Shown: in pieces, positions 61,859 through 64,000 of the stretch
Layout of the letters: each line of letters starts with the position of its first letter
How positions within the stretch are numbered: the first letter of the stretch is position 1
From: Diplocloster modestus
GTDB lineage: Bacteria; Bacillota; Clostridia; Lachnospirales; Lachnospiraceae
DNA: 64,000 nucleotides
Assembly (NCBI RefSeq): GCF_019042245.1
Contig: NZ_JAHQCX010000008.1
Span: forward strand, 124,001 to 188,000
Reading direction: 5' to 3'
The notes under the pieces: model-generated
What the model was told of the DNA's origin: nothing
What the model saw: the letters and a program-made list of their open reading frames with translations, nothing else
Database searches by the model: none
Position numbers and translations under genes: made by a program

Positions 61859-63214
61859 TTACTGGGCGTTATCCAGCAGCTTGTCAAACTCCCGGTCCAG
61901 ATTCTCCAGTTCTTTTTGCATATCCGCATTTGGATCCGAAGCCAGCTTCAATGTAAATTTAATCAACAGGTCGGATCCGCCTGCGATCCAGGCATTATCG
62001 CCAACAGTGTCAAAGAAATTGGGAATTCCCTTGTATTCATCCATCATTCCTTCGATCTCTTCGTGCAGCGGTGTCTTTTCATACTTCACTTCTTCCTTCA
62101 GCGGTGTAAATAACTGTTCTGTCTGAAGGAACTGGGCTGACCATGTGGGATCCTGAATAAAGAATTTCACAAAATCCTTGGCCACCTCCGGATACTTGGT
62201 CTGAGAGCTGACGGACAGGCCTTCATTTACCCATAAGGGCATCACCTTATTGGAAGCGTCATCTCCTGGTATGGGGAAGAATCCGACTTCGAAGTCATGA
62301 GGCATATTCATCTCGTCCCCCTGGGTCCAGGAACCCATCATATACATGGCGCTTTTTCCGCTGAAGAAATATTCATTGCTCTGGGCATAGGTCATGCTGG
62401 ACCGGTCAGAGGTATTGTATTTTGTCATAAGATCGACAAATTTTTCCACGCCTTCCACAAATTCAGGCGTATCGGCAAAATTCACCTTCTTCGCCATTCT
62501 CTGCTGCGGCCAGTCCGGTGTCTGGGAAAGCAGATCAACTGCCTCGATACACTGGAAGGGAAGGGTATGTGCCCAGCCGTCTTTTAATCCCATCACAGCC
62601 GGAGTAACTCCCTTGCTGTTGAACGTATCACAGATTTTTACCAGTTCCTCCCAGGTCTTTGGCACTTCCAGATTGTTCTCTTTGAACAGATCCTTATTGT
62701 AGAACACGCCGCCCACCTGGATCTTATAGGGTACGACATAGATCTTGCCGTCTATCCTGGATACGTATTCCGGTTTGACCATGTCCACATCGCTGTCCTC
62801 AAAAGGCAATAAAGCGCCTGACGGAACGAAATCACTGGGGGTGGTCATCACCATAACGTCGGGGAACTGGCCGGTGGACAGCAGGGTCTTCGCATGTTCC
62901 CGAACCGTAATATTGGAGGATGGCTGGAAGATCAGCTCGATATGCACATTGGGATGTTCCTCCGTGTAGCGGTCAACCACCACCTGCCAGAAATCCCTGG
63001 TGAGAATAGGGGTCTCATTGGCCAAAAACTGGATATTCACCTCTTCTTCCCCGGCAGTTTCCGGTGTGGTTTCCGGCGTTTTCGCATCCTCCTCTGCCGG
63101 AACGGCGGCCGGAGCAGCCGAAGGTGCGGCCGCCGGTTCTTCTTTTGTTCCGCAGCCGGACAACAAAACAGTACTCATACACAGACATAATACAATAGCA
63201 ACTAACTTTTTCAT
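61859..63214 (-). CDS. ABC transporter sugar-binding lipoprotein
   Basis: 451 aa family-1 extracellular binding protein. Signal peptide with lipobox TVLLSGCGTKEE (Cys21), then an Ala/Pro/Glu linker, then the binding fold (TILTRDFWQVVVDRYTEEHP-type segment; VVPYKIQVGGVFYNKDLFKE; KSAMYMMGSWTQGDEMNMPH). First gene of the GH172 transport operon behind the promoter at 63250-63278. Confidence 0.94.
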   Translation of the reverse strand: MKKLVAIVLCLCMSTVLLSGCGTKEEPAAAPSAAPAAVPAEEDAKTPETTPETAGEEEVNIQFLANETPILTRDFWQVVVDRYTEEHPNVHIELIFQPSSNITVREHAKTLLSTGQFPDVMVMTTPSDFVPSGALLPFEDSDVDMVKPEYVSRIDGKIYVVPYKIQVGGVFYNKDLFKENNLEVPKTWEELVKICDTFNSKGVTPAVMGLKDGWAHTLPFQCIEAVDLLSQTPDWPQQRMAKKVNFADTPEFVEGVEKFVDLMTKYNTSDRSSMTYAQSNEYFFSGKSAMYMMGSWTQGDEMNMPHDFEVGFFPIPGDDASNKVMPLWVNEGLSVSSQTKYPEVAKDFVKFFIQDPTWSAQFLQTEQLFTPLKEEVKYEKTPLHEEIEGMMDEYKGIPNFFDTVGDNAWIAGGSDLLIKFTLKLASDPNADMQKELENLDREFDKLLDNAQ

Positions 63215-63249
63215 ATACCTCTTCCTCTCTTTCTGCTTTTGATGGTATC

Positions 63250-63278
63250 ATTATAGCATTGGAAGCTGTGTATGATAA
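63250..63278 (-). promoter_or_regulatory. Promoter of the GH172/ABC operon
   Basis: Minus strand TTATCA (63273-63278), 17-bp spacer, TATAAT (63250-63255), 36 bp before the lipoprotein ATG. Confidence 0.6.
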
Positions 63279-63402
63279 TGCCATGGATTCTATATTTAAG
63301 GACACAAATTCTAGGATTTTGGGCGCGGTGCTAAAGGGCTGGGATTGCCTCCATTTTTAATAGGTTTCGGAGGCTCAGCCGAAAGTAAGCAGGACCTTCC
63401 AA

Positions 63403-63446
63403 CGCAGTGCGATCCGATCCCCGCGGAGCATTAATTATTTCATAGA
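63403..63446 (-). repeat. Second copy of the GCTCCGCGGGGATCG-type element
   Basis: Minus strand TTCTATGAAATAA, a short spacer, GCTCCGCGGGGATCG, 5 extra bases and CACTGCG, matching 37186-37226 (plus strand) apart from the 5-base insertion. Lies in the 347-bp gap before the edge gene; the rest of that gap is a terminator and the operon promoter. Confidence 0.7.
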
Positions 63447-63463
63447 AGCTGTATTGCTTCAAA

Positions 63464-63519
63464 ATAAAAAAGACTGGATTTATACATAAGGATATTCAAA
63501 CCCTCATATATAAATCCAG
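63464..63519 (-). terminator. Terminator of the right-edge gene
   Basis: CTGGATTTATA / TATAAATCCAG-type stem (63474-63519), with TCTTTTTT on the minus-strand 3' side, 43 bp after the stop of the gene at 63562. Confidence 0.8.
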
Positions 63520-63561
63520 CCCGGTACTCTTAGTATATCATCCAATACGTATTCACCAATG

Positions 63562-64000
63562 TTATTTCACATACATCTGCATCGGATAAGAGAGATATTC
63601 CACTGGCTCCAGCTGCTCTACAGTTACATACCCCGCCGGTGCGTTCAGGATCGTGGGGATCCTGTTGACGATTGTCGCGCAGGTGTGTTCCACGGTTGCC
63701 GGTTTTTGCACATAGAAGGTGACATCCGGCTCGCCGATGATCTTCCAGTCACACATATCTCCGTCGTCGGGTCCGTATACTTTACCGATACACTGGGTCT
63801 CGATCACAGGTCCCTGGAACGTTTCGGTGGTGACCACAGCGCTCATGCCGATGCAGTTGCCCTTGGGAATTGTTCTTCCCAGCGTGGAAGAATACAGATC
63901 CGTGTCATAGAAGTAAGGGACACATTTCTGAGTCTGGGATTTGATCGTCCATCCCATCTTTGCGCACAATGATTCATTGGAATTCCATACATAGGCAGGC
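63562..64000 (-). CDS. DapB-like NAD(P)-dependent oxidoreductase, C-terminal part (5' end outside window)
   Basis: About 145 C-terminal residues; the frame stays open to the window edge (a TTG at 63969 could start it, but upstream codons [10 protein letters not shown] look coding). Reads [60 protein letters not shown] and [15 protein letters not shown]. The pattern resembles the C-terminal half of dihydrodipicolinate reductase-like / 2,4-diaminopentanoate dehydrogenase-type proteins, where INxIP and PGxVT blocks close the fold. Substrate unknown; the N-terminal nucleotide fold is not visible. Confidence 0.5.
   Translation of the reverse strand, partial: PAYVWNSNESLCAKMGWTIKSQTQKCVPYFYDTDLYSSTLGRTIPKGNCIGMSAVVTTETFQGPVIETQCIGKVYGPDDGDMCDWKIIGEPDVTFYVQKPATVEHTCATIVNRIPTILNAPAGYVTVEQLEPVEYLSYPMQMYVK

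Overview
This window looks like the chromosome of an anaerobic gut-type Firmicute of the Lachnospiraceae (Clostridium cluster XIVa). That placement is inferred from gene content: a Clostridial-order housekeeping run (ftsY-smc-rnc-acpP-plsX-rpmF-yceD-ackA-pta), a glycyl-radical-type microcompartment locus, several sugar ABC transporters with glycosidases, a YesMN two-component pair, a CotH/VTC/DUF4956 trio and a Spo0A-C protein. No rRNA, tRNA, CRISPR array or complete transposase gene was found.

Layout. 1-5500: left end of a bacterial microcompartment operon transcribed leftwards (class II aldolase, CoA-acylating aldehyde dehydrogenase, Zn alcohol dehydrogenase, four BMC-H shell proteins, PduL at the edge). 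It matches the fucose/rhamnose (GRM5-like) type, in which deoxysugar-derived lactaldehyde/1,2-propanediol goes through propionaldehyde to propanol and propionyl-phosphate. 5650-9200: FAD/Rieske oxidoreductase, an XRE regulator, a LytTR regulator with a clear operator set, a ModE-like regulator. 9270-25260: housekeeping genes including threonine deaminase, with an HxlR regulator inserted in the rpmF-plsX run, and three giant palindromes. 25260-30100: remnants of an ArsP-like permease/thioredoxin operon, a double winged-helix GntR regulator and a hybrid histidine kinase. 30095-41700: a carbohydrate island (MGH1-like hydrolase, a broken GH106-like gene, GH78 rhamnosidase, MFS and ABC transporters, LacI regulator, GH43). 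41670-46230: broken PAS-GGDEF gene, GNAT, XRE regulator, Spo0A-C protein, NHEJ pair LigD-like ligase/Ku. 46730-55500: VTC-DUF4956-CotH, rhamnose mutarotase, flavoprotein, threonine aldolase, a lone prepilin, small membrane peptides. 55920-63214: YesM/YesN, GH172 (DUF2961) and a sugar ABC transporter. The right edge holds part of a DapB-like oxidoreductase.

Genes that fit together: rhamnosidase (GH78), the former GH106, rhamnose mutarotase and the deoxysugar microcompartment suggest use of rhamnose/fucose-bearing glycans; pyruvate and propionyl-phosphate flux would leave through Pta/AckA.

The most unusual content is non-coding: (1) a family of TA-bounded ~300-bp near-perfect palindromes (21441-21736, 21789-22084, 46318-46620; a longer relative at 15807-16235) whose cores are conserved while the outer arms differ yet still self-pair; (2) a short hairpin that carries the Shine-Dalgarno sequence, repeated in front of several unrelated genes; (3) 22-bp-spaced 12-mers at LytTR-linked promoters; (4) a four-unit 20-bp phased array between the XRE and Spo0A-C genes; (5) a 43-bp repeat in front of two transport genes. 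All assignments come from reading the sequence and recalling family motifs; no database search was run.
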